The position numbers and the translations under genes are program-made. DNA of 34,986 nucleotides, taken from assembly GCA_020723015.1 (NCBI GenBank), contig DYJR01000004.1, positions 5,720 to 40,705 of the forward strand, given 5' to 3'. Positions 15,926 to 23,724 of the stretch are shown here, piece by piece. The notes beneath the pieces are model-generated. The model was not told where the DNA came from, did not search any database, and worked only from the letters and a program-made list of their open reading frames with translations. Source of the stretch: Arcobacter nitrofigilis. GTDB taxonomy: Bacteria; Campylobacterota; Campylobacteria; Campylobacterales; Arcobacteraceae. Numbering within the stretch: the first letter of the stretch is position 1; the number at the start of each line of letters is the position of its first letter.

Positions 15926-16951
15926 ATGAAAAACTATATTTTAAAAGATGAAAATGCGGTATATTTTGAGAGTGGATTTAGTTGTGATAATGTTTTGTTT
16001 TTAAGACTTGGAAGTGAAGGGTTTTTTATAACCGACCCTAGGTATTCAAGTGAAGCAAAAGAGTGTGTAAAAAACGGCATAGAGGTGATAGAAGCTAGAG
16101 ATTTACACAAAAGTGCAAGAGAAATCATAAAAAAAAGTAAGATTAGTAAGCTGTTTTTTAATCCTGCCGATTTGACTTACAGTGATTTTTTGGGACTTGA
16201 TAAAAAGCTAAATATAAAGCTGACTCCAAAAAAAGAGTTTTCAAAACAGATGCGTATTATCAAAACAGATGAAGAGATAGCTATCTTGAAAGAAGCTGTA
16301 AGGCTAGGGCGAGAGGGGTTTAAAACTCTTGGAGAGGTTTTGAAAAGTTCGGTAAATTTGAGTGAAAAAGAGATACATTATAAGGCAAAAGAGTCTATGA
16401 TCTTCAAAGGGGAATATGACTTAAGCTTCGACCCAATAACCGCTATCAACGAAAATGCGGCCAAACCCCATGCACTTCCCACAAATAAAATCTTACAAAA
16501 AGATGATTTACTTTTGATTGATGCAGGGCTTAAATATAAAAGATATTGTAGTGATAGGACTGTTACCCTTAGCTTTGGTGATGGTTTGGATATAGAAAAT
16601 AGAGAACAAAGATTTACAAACCAAACTTGGCAAAAGATATACGATATAGTCCTAAAAGCCCAAAGAAATGCGATAGAAAACGCTAGGGTAGGGATGAAAG
16701 CAAGTGAGATAGATGCCCTTGCAAGAAGTGTAATAGAAGATGCTGGATACGACAAATATTTCGTACATAGTACTGGACACGGAGTAGGGCTAGACATCCA
16801 CGAATACCCTACAATTAGTTCAAAAAGCGATGTCATCATCGAAGAAAATATGGTATTTACCATAGAACCGGGGATTTATCTTGATGGGGATATGGGTGTG
16901 AGGATAGAGGATATGGTAGTGATGAAGGGTGGGAGGGCGGAGGTGATGTAG
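15926..16951 (+). CDS. Xaa-Pro aminopeptidase (M24 family)
   Basis: The 341-residue protein has an N-terminal creatinase-like domain (about 1-115) and a C-terminal pita-bread metallopeptidase domain. Metal ligands are visible: Asp in LLIDAGLKYKRY and Asp in CSDRTVT, His in HSTGHGVGLDIHE, Glu in MVFTIEPGIY and Glu in GVRIEDMVV. These define a two-metal M24B peptidase that removes N-terminal residues ahead of proline. It matches the short aminopeptidase P (PepP/PepQ-like) of Helicobacter and Campylobacter. The start ATG follows TTGGGGT, a G-rich ribosome site. A heptamer repeat and hairpin begin directly after its stop codon. Confidence 0.93.
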   Translation: MKNYILKDENAVYFESGFSCDNVLFLRLGSEGFFITDPRYSSEAKECVKNGIEVIEARDLHKSAREIIKKSKISKLFFNPADLTYSDFLGLDKKLNIKLTPKKEFSKQMRIIKTDEEIAILKEAVRLGREGFKTLGEVLKSSVNLSEKEIHYKAKESMIFKGEYDLSFDPITAINENAAKPHALPTNKILQKDDLLLIDAGLKYKRYCSDRTVTLSFGDGLDIENREQRFTNQTWQKIYDIVLKAQRNAIENARVGMKASEIDALARSVIEDAGYDKYFVHSTGHGVGLDIHEYPTISSKSDVIIEENMVFTIEPGIYLDGDMGVRIEDMVVMKGGRAEVM

Positions 16952-17007
16952 ATTAATTAATAACTAATAATTAATAGTTAATAATTGCGGTATCGCTTGG
17001 GCGATTT
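16952..17007. repeat. Heptamer run with hairpin after the aminopeptidase gene
   Basis: ATTAATT AATAACT AATAATT AATAGTT AATAATT run at 16952-16986 directly after the stop codon. ATCGC-TTGG-GCGAT (16992-17005) then forms a 5-bp stem followed by TT. The architecture matches the elements after the peroxiredoxin gene and after mnmA. Confidence 0.6.
16992..17007 (+). terminator. Weak hairpin terminator
   Basis: ATCGC pairs with GCGAT around TTGG and is followed by TTAATAAAT. The short stem and poor T-tract make this a modest candidate for the end of the aminopeptidase transcript. Confidence 0.35.
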
Positions 17008-17086
17008 AATAAATATTTATATTATATTATAAAAATTAAGTTCTAATATAGTAAGATCCAAAATATATAAAATAACGGAGTATGTA

Positions 17087-17953
17087 TTGACTTATCCACA
17101 AAGTATGGCTAGTTTGAAGTTTCAACCTTTTATAAAATGGGCAGGTGGCAAAAGGTCATTATTACCGGAGCTACTATCAAGGATACCTGAAAATTTCAAT
17201 AACTATTTTGAGCCTTTTGTGGGTGGTGGTGCATTGTTTTTTGAGCTCAAAAGATTAGGATTGCTTGACAACAAAAAGGTATATCTATTTGACAAAAACA
17301 AAGAACTTATCAATACTTATAAAGTTGTTCAAAATCACCATAATAAACTGCTCAAACTTCTCAAAGTTTATCAAGAAAAACATTCATATGATTTTTATTA
17401 TGAAACTAGGGCTATGGATAGAGATGCAAACTTTGCTGATTTGGATCCTGTAGAGAGAGCTGCTAGATTTATATACCTAAATAAAACTTGTTTCAATGGA
17501 TTATATAGGGTCAATAGCAAAGGTTATCATAATGTACCGCTTGGTAGCTACAAAAATCCGAATATCTATGATGAAAATGTTATAAATCTTAGTTCTATTG
17601 CTTTACAAGGTGCAACTATAGAAGTAGCTGATTTTAGTAAAACTTTGGAATATACCAATGCAAATGATTTTGTCTATTTTGATCCACCTTATTATCCTCT
17701 CAATCCAACATCTAGCTTCACGGTTTATCATGAGGATGTATTTTTGGATGATGAGCAAAAAAGACTTTTTGAAGTATTTAAAGACTTGGATAAAAAAGGC
17801 GTTTATATAATGCACTCAAACTCTGATACTGATTTTATAAAAGAACTTTATAAAGACTATACTATAGATTTTGTTGATTGTGCTAGGTTTATAAATAGTA
17901 AGAGTTGTGGACGAGGGAAGATAAAAGAGGTTTTAGTAAAGGGAAATAAATAA
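17087..17953 (+). CDS. DNA adenine methyltransferase, D12 (Dam/DpnM) class
   Basis: The 288-residue enzyme has motif I FIKWAGGKRSLL near the N-terminus, FEPFVGGGALFF, and the catalytic motif IV DPPYYP (in FVYFDPPYYPLN), so it transfers a methyl group from AdoMet to adenine N6. D12 enzymes commonly recognise GATC, but the target here is not provable from sequence. The TTG start at 17087 is supported by GGAG six bases upstream; the ATG at 17082 is out of frame and hits TGA. No restriction enzyme gene is adjacent. A decayed second methyltransferase follows at 18084-18460, so this is probably the remainder of a restriction-modification locus, or a solitary methylase. Confidence 0.92.
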   Translation: MTYPQSMASLKFQPFIKWAGGKRSLLPELLSRIPENFNNYFEPFVGGGALFFELKRLGLLDNKKVYLFDKNKELINTYKVVQNHHNKLLKLLKVYQEKHSYDFYYETRAMDRDANFADLDPVERAARFIYLNKTCFNGLYRVNSKGYHNVPLGSYKNPNIYDENVINLSSIALQGATIEVADFSKTLEYTNANDFVYFDPPYYPLNPTSSFTVYHEDVFLDDEQKRLFEVFKDLDKKGVYIMHSNSDTDFIKELYKDYTIDFVDCARFINSKSCGRGKIKEVLVKGNK

Positions 17954-18083
17954 TGAAGAACTGACCTTACGATAATCAAAAAAACACAAATATCTTAAAT
18001 TGTTTCAAATTTCCACACAAGTACTTTGCTAGCAACCAATTCTATTTTCAAATCTTAACAATAAATAGTTTAAATATTAATAA
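17954..18083. other. Intergenic stretch with no recognisable gene
   Basis: This AT-rich stretch has stop codons in all frames and no clear ribosome site. It may be the eroded N-terminal part of the following methyltransferase pseudogene, but I cannot see conserved residues in it. Confidence 0.4.
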
Positions 18084-18460
18084 AATTGGGTACAAATAAA
18101 CCCAGATTATGCCGATATAATAACCTATTCAGACAAACAAATACCGCAAGATTTATCGAATATTCATGATTTGGATAAAATTTGTGATGAGATGGAAATA
18201 GTAGCAAAGGAACTTTTTAGGGTACTAAAACCAAATAAATATTGTGCTATTTTGATAGGTGACACTAGAAGAAAAAGATGTATCAGCCTTTGGCTTTTAT
18301 GGTAATGCAAAGATTTCTGAAAGTAGGATTTACGCTAAAAGAAGATATAATAAAACATCAACACAACTGCAAAGCTACAGGTTTTTGGGTCAATAAAAGT
18401 AAAGAAGCCAATTTCTTACTAATCATGCACGAGCATTTGTTTGTGTTTCAAAAGGTATGA
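18084..18460 (+). pseudogene. C-terminal remnant of a second DNA methyltransferase, frameshifted
   Basis: Translation from 18084 gives a run containing PDYADIITYS, DLSNIHDLDK, AKELFRVLKPNKYCAILIGD and TRR. After an A5 run at 18272-18276 the same protein continues in another frame (ORF-track entry at 18278) with YQPLAFMVMQRFLKVGF, KEDIIKHQHNCKATGFW and NFLLIMHEHLFVFQK. Adding one A to the A5 run restores a single reading frame (TRRKKMYQPLAF). The joined sequence resembles the C-terminal half of AdoMet-dependent DNA methyltransferases with an RVLKP-x-x-x-x-x-I-x-I-G-D core. The N-terminal half is missing, so even without the frameshift the gene is truncated. It lies downstream of the D12 methyltransferase in the same direction. 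Confidence 0.72.
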
Positions 18461-18528
18461 AAAAGGTTTCCCTAAAATTGTATGATTTAAAAACACAATC
18501 ATTAAACTCAGCTTTTGTGATTTATTTA

Positions 18529-18552
18529 TTTTGGAGGTTAATCCCCTCAAAA
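18529..18552. terminator. Hairpin between convergent methyltransferase remnant and small membrane protein
   Basis: TTTTGGAGG (18529-18537) faces CCCCTCAAAA (18543-18552), giving a TTTTG/CAAAA outer stem and an AGG/CCT inner stem with one bulged base. Symmetric T and A flanks suit a bidirectional terminator for the two convergent units. Confidence 0.45.
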
Positions 18553-18585
18553 CTCTCTTCAAAACTTGTAAATCTTTGTTTGTTT

Positions 18586-18837
18586 TTACTGCAATGCTAA
18601 AAATATTTTAAAATATACCATAAAGAATTCACAAAATATTCTCCAAAATATCTCTAAAACTACAAACGCCACGAATAGGTAAAGTCTGTATTTGCTACTG
18701 TTGATATGCAATCTGTATTGTTTGAAATAATATACCACTATAAATGGAACGACAACAGCACCGGTGATATAGATAAAACCTATAATATAAGGGGTGATAA
18801 GTATATTGAAATTAAAAAAGTTAGTGATACCTTCCAT
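18586..18837 (-). CDS. Small two-helix membrane protein (DUF4282-like)
   Basis: This 83-residue protein has two hydrophobic helices, about residues 12-37 (ILITPYIIGFIYITGAVVVP) and 50-75, separated by a basic loop (KQYRLHINSSKYR). The FxEIFWRIFCEFFMVYF pattern in the second helix resembles the small DUF4282-type membrane proteins common in Campylobacterota. AAGGA sits about 9 bases before the ATG. Function is unknown. It is a monocistronic gene on the opposite strand to its neighbours; the overlapping plus-strand ORF at 18706-18918 is a shadow. Confidence 0.68.
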   Translation of the reverse strand: MEGITNFFNFNILITPYIIGFIYITGAVVVPFIVVYYFKQYRLHINSSKYRLYLFVAFVVLEIFWRIFCEFFMVYFKIFLALQ

Positions 18838-18951
18838 GATTATTTTTCCTTTTTTATTCTCTTATATAAGAAGTTGTATTTAAATATTTTACATTTTTCT
18901 CATTTGAATGTGCATTAAAAAATTCTTTTATTCGATATTCAATTTTTGAGA

Positions 18952-18957
18952 ATTATA
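18952..18957 (-). promoter_or_regulatory. Possible -10 box for the small membrane protein gene
   Basis: TATAAT on the minus strand about 115 bases before the ATG at 18837. The rest of the 18838-19121 gap is AT-rich with no other recognised element except the folK -10 box and another plus-strand TATAAT at 19002-19007. Confidence 0.3.
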
Positions 18958-19109
18958 CACTATCCTTTTCGAATATTCTTTACTTTAAAACCTGCATTTT
19001 TTATAATGTTGCATAATAGCAATAAAAAAACTAGATGTCAAGATTATTTTTAATTAAGTAGAGCACGGACTAAGATGATAGACAAATGTATCAATAAATA
19101 AACTTTTGA

Positions 19110-19115
19110 TATAAT
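19110..19115 (+). promoter_or_regulatory. Extended -10 box six bases from the folK start codon
   Basis: TGATATAAT with TATAAT at 19110-19115 ends six bases before the ATG at 19122. Transcription would start at about the A of the start codon, so this mRNA may be leaderless. No Shine-Dalgarno sequence is seen before the ATG, in keeping with that. Confidence 0.5.
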
Positions 19116-19121
19116 GCCATT

Positions 19122-20693
19122 ATGAAAAAACAATTAACCAAAGATTTAACACTTTTTTATACGGGCAACTTTCCTAATAAGAAAAGCATAAAAGATATTT
19201 CAAAATATATAGTGCTTGGGATTGGCGGTAATGTAGGTGATGTCAAAAAACGATTTGATATGCTATATATGATGCTAAAGCAAAATACTCAAATAAAGCT
19301 AATAGCAACTTCACCGATACTTCAAAATCCACCGTTTGGGTATGTGGATCAAGATGATTTTTATAATGCCGTAGTGGCGATAGATACACATTTAAGTCCA
19401 AATGAGCTTTTGAAATATACCCAAAGGTTGGAGAGTAGATTTCATCGTAAAAATGAGTTCAAAAATGCTCCACGCACTATAGATATAGATATAATCACAT
19501 ACAAAAACAAAACGGTAAAATCCAAAAATCTCATACTCCCACATCCTGAATACAAAAAAAGAGAGAGTGTGATGATACCGCTTAGTTTTGTGTGTAAAAG
19601 ACAAACCCAGATAAATCTGGGGTTCCGTTTATCACTCAGCACTCAGCACTCAGCACTTAGTACCTCAAAAAAAGTTTTAGTCGGTCTAAGCGGTGGAGTT
19701 GATTCTAGTATGAGTGCCATGATGCTCCAAAAAATGGGCTATGAGGTAGAGGGTGTTTATATGAAACTTCATAGCGTTAGTGAAGATTATCATAAACAAA
19801 ACCTTGAAGCGGTGGCAAAGGTTGCTAATTTCTTAGGTATCAAGTACCATATACTTGATATTGAGGATACTTTCAAACAACAAGTTTATGACTATTTCGT
19901 CCAAAGCTATCGTGACGGTATCACTCCAAATCCTTGCGTAGTTTGTAATCGTCTTATAAAATTCGGTGCTATGGTGGATTTTGCTAAAAGTTTGGGGATG
20001 GATAAAGTAGCAACGGGACACTATGCAAAAACAGACGGCAACTTTATATATTGTGCAGATGACCAGAGCAAAGACCAAAGTTATTTTCTAGCTCAAGTCG
20101 ATAAAAACGTAATTCCTATGCTTATATTTCCTATGAGCAACTACAAAAAAGAAGAGATTATCTCTATGGCTTCAAAAATGCCTAGTTTCAAATCAATAGC
20201 CCAAAAGAAAGAATCCCAAGAGATATGTTTCGTACCTACGGTTTATACAGATATTTTAAGTCAATATTACAATACAGATATAGAAGGTGATGTGATAAAA
20301 GAGGGTAAAGTAGTAGGCAAACATAAAGGTTATATGCACTATACCATAGGCAAAAGAAGAGGTTTTAGCGTCCACGGTGCTCATGACCCCCATTTCGTAC
20401 TATCAACCAACCCAAAAGACAATACGATAACGGTAGGCACCAAAGAACAACTAGCGGTAAATAGCGTGATTTTGAGTAGCCTTAATATGTTTATAGATGA
20501 TTTGGAGTTTGATGCAGTAGTGAAGCTAAGATATAGAAGTAGCGGAGTGCCTTGTCATGTGGTGATAAAAGACTCTAAAGCGGAAGTTGCTCTACAAGAG
20601 CCTGTTTACGGTGTGGCTGTTGGTCAATATGGGGTGTTTTATATGGGTGATAAGGTCGTGGGGTCGGGAGAAATCTTAACAACTAACAATTAA
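19122..20693 (+). CDS. folK-mnmA: FolK-MnmA fusion: HPPK kinase joined to tRNA 2-thiouridine synthase
   Basis: One uninterrupted 523-residue frame encodes two normally separate enzymes. Residues about 28-160 are 6-hydroxymethyl-dihydropterin pyrophosphokinase of folate synthesis: GIGGNVGD, NPPFGYVDQDDFYNAVVAI, APRTIDIDIITY and LPHPEYKKRESVMIPL. Residues about 184-523 are MnmA, which thiolates U34 of tRNA for Lys, Glu and Gln: PP-loop GLSGGVDSS, nucleophile Cys in NPCVVCN and the sulfur-carrying Cys in ESQEICF. The linker (LSLSTQHSALSTS) is translated from an ACTCAGC heptamer repeat like those in intergenic spaces, next to a CCCAGAT-AA-ATCTGGG hairpin. No in-frame ATG, GTG or TTG lies between the GTG at 19590 and the MnmA domain, so MnmA seems to be made only as a fusion. 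A 27-residue N-terminal extension precedes HPPK. The last codons and stop also lie in heptamer repeats. Confidence 0.87.
   Translation: MKKQLTKDLTLFYTGNFPNKKSIKDISKYIVLGIGGNVGDVKKRFDMLYMMLKQNTQIKLIATSPILQNPPFGYVDQDDFYNAVVAIDTHLSPNELLKYTQRLESRFHRKNEFKNAPRTIDIDIITYKNKTVKSKNLILPHPEYKKRESVMIPLSFVCKRQTQINLGFRLSLSTQHSALSTSKKVLVGLSGGVDSSMSAMMLQKMGYEVEGVYMKLHSVSEDYHKQNLEAVAKVANFLGIKYHILDIEDTFKQQVYDYFVQSYRDGITPNPCVVCNRLIKFGAMVDFAKSLGMDKVATGHYAKTDGNFIYCADDQSKDQSYFLAQVDKNVIPMLIFPMSNYKKEEIISMASKMPSFKSIAQKKESQEICFVPTVYTDILSQYYNTDIEGDVIKEGKVVGKHKGYMHYTIGKRRGFSVHGAHDPHFVLSTNPKDNTITVGTKEQLAVNSVILSSLNMFIDDLEFDAVVKLRYRSSGVPCHVVIKDSKAEVALQEPVYGVAVGQYGVFYMGDKVVGSGEILTTNN
19604..19668. repeat. In-frame repeat element within the folK-mnmA fusion
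   Basis: The perfect 7-bp hairpin CCCAGAT-AA-ATCTGGG (19606-19621) is followed by ACTCAGC x3, ACTTAGT and ACCTCAA in a 7-nt register (19633-19667). The ACTCAGC and GTACCTCA words recur in the prs-lepA intergenic space at 21884-21904, so this is a translated copy of a dispersed intergenic element. Confidence 0.7.
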
Positions 20694-20729
20694 TAACTAA
20701 TAATTGTTGAGTGCTTCGCACATTTTTTA
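20676..20729 (+). terminator. Heptamer run plus GTGC-TTC-GCAC hairpin terminator after mnmA
   Basis: TTAACAA CTAACAA TTAATAA CTAATAA TTGTTGA run in register from 20676 to 20710, so the last MnmA residues (LTTNN) and the TAA stop are repeat-encoded. GTGC-TTC-GCAC (20711-20721) followed by ATTTTTTAT resembles a Rho-independent terminator with a short stem. Confidence 0.5.
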
Positions 20730-20762
20730 TATACCGAATAAATTCAGTGTTCCAAATTCTTC

Positions 20763-20827
20763 CCAATAACCAATACACTAATTACCAATTACTATCTTCA
20801 TTCAAAATTCAACATTCAAAATTAAAT
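20763..20827. repeat. CCAATAA and ATTCAAA heptamer runs upstream of prs
   Basis: Two sub-arrays stand side by side. CCAATAA CCAATAC ACTAATT ACCAATT ACTATCT occupies 20763-20797, and ATTCAAA ATTCAAC ATTCAAA ATTAAAT occupies 20800-20827. A two-base shift separates the registers. They precede the prs promoter and encode nothing obvious. Confidence 0.65.
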
Positions 20828-20858
20828 CTAATCTTCCATTCCTTAAGCTCCTTTTTGA

Positions 20859-20864
20859 TATAAT
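20859..20864 (+). promoter_or_regulatory. Extended -10 box (TGA-TATAAT) for prs
   Basis: TTTTTGATATAAT with TATAAT at 20859-20864 would give a leader of about 38 bases to the GTG start at 20909, which has AAAAGGA nearby. Confidence 0.65.
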
Positions 20865-20908
20865 CCGTGAAAATTAGACTTTAAAATTTCCTATAAAAAG
20901 GATAAACT

Positions 20909-21838
20909 GTGGATAGATATGAATTAGTAAGTGGTACTGCAAACTCTGAATTTGCAAAAAAAGTGGCTGAGCATTTGGGCAAAGAACTAGCAGAAGTTCA
21001 AGTAAGCAGATTTAGTGACGGCGAAATAAACGTAAATATCACTAAGAGTGTAAGAGGTGATGATATATTTATTATCCAACCTACATGTGCACCTGCAAAC
21101 GACAATCTTATGGAACTTCTTGTCATAGTAGATGCTTTCAAAAGAAGTAGTGCAGGAACTATAAATGCCGTAATACCTTATTTCGGTTATGCAAGACAAG
21201 ATAGAAAAGCAGCACCTAGAGTGCCTATTACAGCTAAACTTGTTGCTGATATGCTAGAAACTGCCGGTGTTGATAGGGTTATTACGATAGATTTACACGC
21301 TGCTCAAATACAAGGGTTTTTCTCAATACCTGTGGATCATTTGCTCGGAAGTATGTTGTTTGTTGATTATATCAAATCAAAAAATCTAAAAAACCCGATT
21401 ATCGCTAGTCCAGATATAGGCGGTGTTGCACGTGCTAGAAGCTACGCTGAACAACTTGGATATGATTTGGTGATAGTTGATAAAAAAAGAGAAAAAGCAA
21501 ACCAATGTGAAGTTATGAATATCATAGGTGATGTTGAGGGCAAAGATGTAATTATGCTTGATGATATGGTAGATACTGCAGGAACTCTTGTAAAAGCTGC
21601 CGAAATCTTGAAAAAAAGAGGTGCTACATCTGTAATGGCTTGTTGTACTCACGGTGTTTTAAGCGGTCCTGCTTATGAGAGACTAAACAGTGATGCTTTA
21701 GATGAACTTGTAGTATCTGATACTATACCTCTAAAACAAAATCACCCAAAAATAACTGTTTTAACAGCATCAAAAATAATGGCTGAAACTATCAAAAGAA
21801 TATATAGTAACGAATCAATAAATTCGATGTTCAATTAA
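20909..21838 (+). CDS. prs: Ribose-phosphate pyrophosphokinase (PRPP synthetase)
   Basis: The 309-residue enzyme makes PRPP from ribose 5-phosphate and ATP, the precursor for purines, pyrimidines, NAD, histidine and tryptophan. Motifs: SRFSDGEINV near residue 34, YFGYARQDRK, the metal/ATP flexible region with DLHAAQIQGFF, and the PRPP-binding signature DVIMLDDMVDTAGTL near residue 215. The start is GTG at 20909, preceded by aaaaaggataaact, with a good extended -10 box upstream. Length is normal. PRPP made here feeds the hisH/hisA pathway and the ComF-type phosphoribosyltransferase downstream, although that proximity may be coincidence. Confidence 0.97.
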   Translation: MDRYELVSGTANSEFAKKVAEHLGKELAEVQVSRFSDGEINVNITKSVRGDDIFIIQPTCAPANDNLMELLVIVDAFKRSSAGTINAVIPYFGYARQDRKAAPRVPITAKLVADMLETAGVDRVITIDLHAAQIQGFFSIPVDHLLGSMLFVDYIKSKNLKNPIIASPDIGGVARARSYAEQLGYDLVIVDKKREKANQCEVMNIIGDVEGKDVIMLDDMVDTAGTLVKAAEILKKRGATSVMACCTHGVLSGPAYERLNSDALDELVVSDTIPLKQNHPKITVLTASKIMAETIKRIYSNESINSMFN

Positions 21839-21846
21839 AAAAAGTT

Positions 21847-21911
21847 CTGAGGTATTTAGCTACTGAGGTACTAAGAGAAGAAAACTCAGCACTCGGTACC
21901 TCAGTGCTCAT
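21847..21911. repeat. Palindromic heptamer element between prs and lepA
   Basis: ACTGAGGTAC (21862-21871) is the exact reverse complement of GTACCTCAGT (21896-21905), with further imperfect pairing outward, so a long hairpin can form. The right half reads ACTCAGC ACTCGGT ACCTCAG TGCTCAT in a 7-nt register, the same words as in the folK-mnmA linker. Confidence 0.65.
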
Positions 21912-21933
21912 TAGCTTATAAAAGGAAAATTGT

Positions 21934-23724
21934 TTGCAAGAAAATGTTAGAAATTTTAGTATCATAGCTCATATAGACCATGGTAAAAGTACATTGGCAG
22001 ACAGAATCATCCAAGAGTGTGGAGCAATAAGCGACAGAGAGATGTCGGCTCAGGTAATGGACACTATGGATATAGAAAAAGAGCGTGGTATAACCATAAA
22101 AGCTCAAAGTGTTAGACTAAACTACGTAAAAGACGGTAAAAACTATATCCTAAATCTTATAGATACTCCGGGTCACGTGGATTTTAGTTATGAGGTAAGT
22201 AGAAGTTTGGCTTCAAGTGAGGGGGCTTTACTAATAGTAGATAGTACGCAAGGTGTTGAGGCTCAAACCATAGCAAATGTTTATATAGCATTAGATAATG
22301 ACTTGACTCTTTTGCCCGTAGTAAACAAAATAGACTTACCTTCTGCCGATCCTGATAGAGTTTTGGCTGAAGTAGAAGAGGCTATAGGTCTTGATTGTAC
22401 CGAGCATAACTTAATCAGTGCAAAAACGGGACTTGGGGTAAAAGATCTTATAGATGCTATAGTTGATCGTGTGCCGCCTCCAAGCGGTGATGAAAATGCA
22501 CCTACGAAAGCTCTTATTTATGATAGTTGGTTTGATAATTATCTAGGGGCTTTAGCACTTGTCCGTGTGTATGACGGAAGCATCAAAAAAGGGCAGATGA
22601 TAAAAGTAATGGGGACAAATGCTTCCCATCAAGTAATCAGTCTTATGTACCCACACCCACTAAAAAGACAAGACACGACCGAGATAAAAACAGGTGAAAT
22701 AGGTATAGTAGTCCTTGGGCTTAAAACCGTTGATGCTATTGCGGTAGGTGATACGATAACCGATAGTAAAAACCCGACAGCTGAGCCTATTGACGGTTTT
22801 GAACCGGCAAAAAGTTTCGTATTCGCAGGACTTTATCCTATTGAAACTGATAAATTTGAGGATTTGAGAGACGCTCTTGGTAAACTAAGACTAAACGATA
22901 GTTCTTTGACCTATGAGCCGGAAAGTTCTCATGCTCTTGGAAGTGGATTTAGAACCGGATTTTTGGGTATGCTTCATATGGAAGTTGTCAAAGAGAGGCT
23001 TGAGCGTGAGTTTGACCTTGATTTGATAGCTACGGCTCCTACAGTTATTTATAAGGTTGTTATGACGGACGGTACTGAAATAGAGATACAAAATCCTAGT
23101 GAGATGCCAAATCCTAGTAAAATAGATAAAATCTTAGAACCTTATGTAAAATCGACTATTTTGGTCCCTGATGAGTTTTTGGGTAATATGATAAAATTAC
23201 TAAACGACAAAAGAGGAATCCAAAAGAAGATGGATTATCTAGGTAAAAGGGTGTTATTAGAGTATGAAATACCTTTGAATGAAATTGTCATGGATTTTTA
23301 CGACAAGCTAAAAAGTTGTACGAAAGGGTATGCAAGTTTTGACTATGAGCCAATCGGATATAGAGAAGGTGAACTTGTAAAACTAGATGTTAGGGTAGCA
23401 GGTGATATAGTAGATGCTCTTTCTATTATAGTCCCAAAAAGCAAAGCCCAAAGTAAGGGTAGAGATTTCGTAGGACAGCTAAAAGAACTAATCCCTAGAC
23501 AACTTTTTGAAGTGGCTATTCAAGCAAGTATCGGCAATACGGTAATAGCTAGAGAAACAGTCAAATCTATGGGCAAAAACGTTACCGCTAAATGTTACGG
23601 CGGTGACATCACAAGAAAAAGAAAACTTTTAGAGAAACAAAAAGAGGGTAAAAAGAGGATGAAAGCTATCGGTAAGGTAGATGTTCCTCAAGAAGCCTTT
23701 ATGGCAGTTTTAAAGATAGACTGA
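21934..23724 (+). CDS. lepA: Elongation factor 4 (ribosome back-translocase LepA)
   Basis: The 596-residue translational GTPase has G1 AHIDHGKST, the switch region [15 protein letters not shown]3 DTPGHVDF and G4 NKIDLP. The EF-G-like domains follow, and the LepA-specific C-terminal domain ends with [17 protein letters not shown]. It acts on stalled ribosomes. The start is TTG at 21934 with AAAGGA seven bases upstream; it lacks a nearby ATG in frame. It is followed by the ComF-like gene in a TGATG overlap, so those two are coupled. Confidence 0.97.
   Translation: MQENVRNFSIIAHIDHGKSTLADRIIQECGAISDREMSAQVMDTMDIEKERGITIKAQSVRLNYVKDGKNYILNLIDTPGHVDFSYEVSRSLASSEGALLIVDSTQGVEAQTIANVYIALDNDLTLLPVVNKIDLPSADPDRVLAEVEEAIGLDCTEHNLISAKTGLGVKDLIDAIVDRVPPPSGDENAPTKALIYDSWFDNYLGALALVRVYDGSIKKGQMIKVMGTNASHQVISLMYPHPLKRQDTTEIKTGEIGIVVLGLKTVDAIAVGDTITDSKNPTAEPIDGFEPAKSFVFAGLYPIETDKFEDLRDALGKLRLNDSSLTYEPESSHALGSGFRTGFLGMLHMEVVKERLEREFDLDLIATAPTVIYKVVMTDGTEIEIQNPSEMPNPSKIDKILEPYVKSTILVPDEFLGNMIKLLNDKRGIQKKMDYLGKRVLLEYEIPLNEIVMDFYDKLKSCTKGYASFDYEPIGYREGELVKLDVRVAGDIVDALSIIVPKSKAQSKGRDFVGQLKELIPRQLFEVAIQASIGNTVIARETVKSMGKNVTAKCYGGDITRKRKLLEKQKEGKKRMKAIGKVDVPQEAFMAVLKID

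Noticed and set aside
16378-16863. 161-residue minus-strand ORF opposite the aminopeptidase gene
   Set aside because: It lies wholly inside the M24 peptidase gene, whose metal ligands are all present; no independent support.
18706-18918. 70-residue plus-strand ORF over the small membrane protein
   Set aside because: The minus-strand ORF has a ribosome site, two clear membrane helices and a recognisable pattern; the plus-strand frame has none.
20763-20846. Possible CRISPR array
   Set aside because: The repeat unit is 7 bases with no spacers of constant length and no cas genes; it is a heptamer repeat, not CRISPR.
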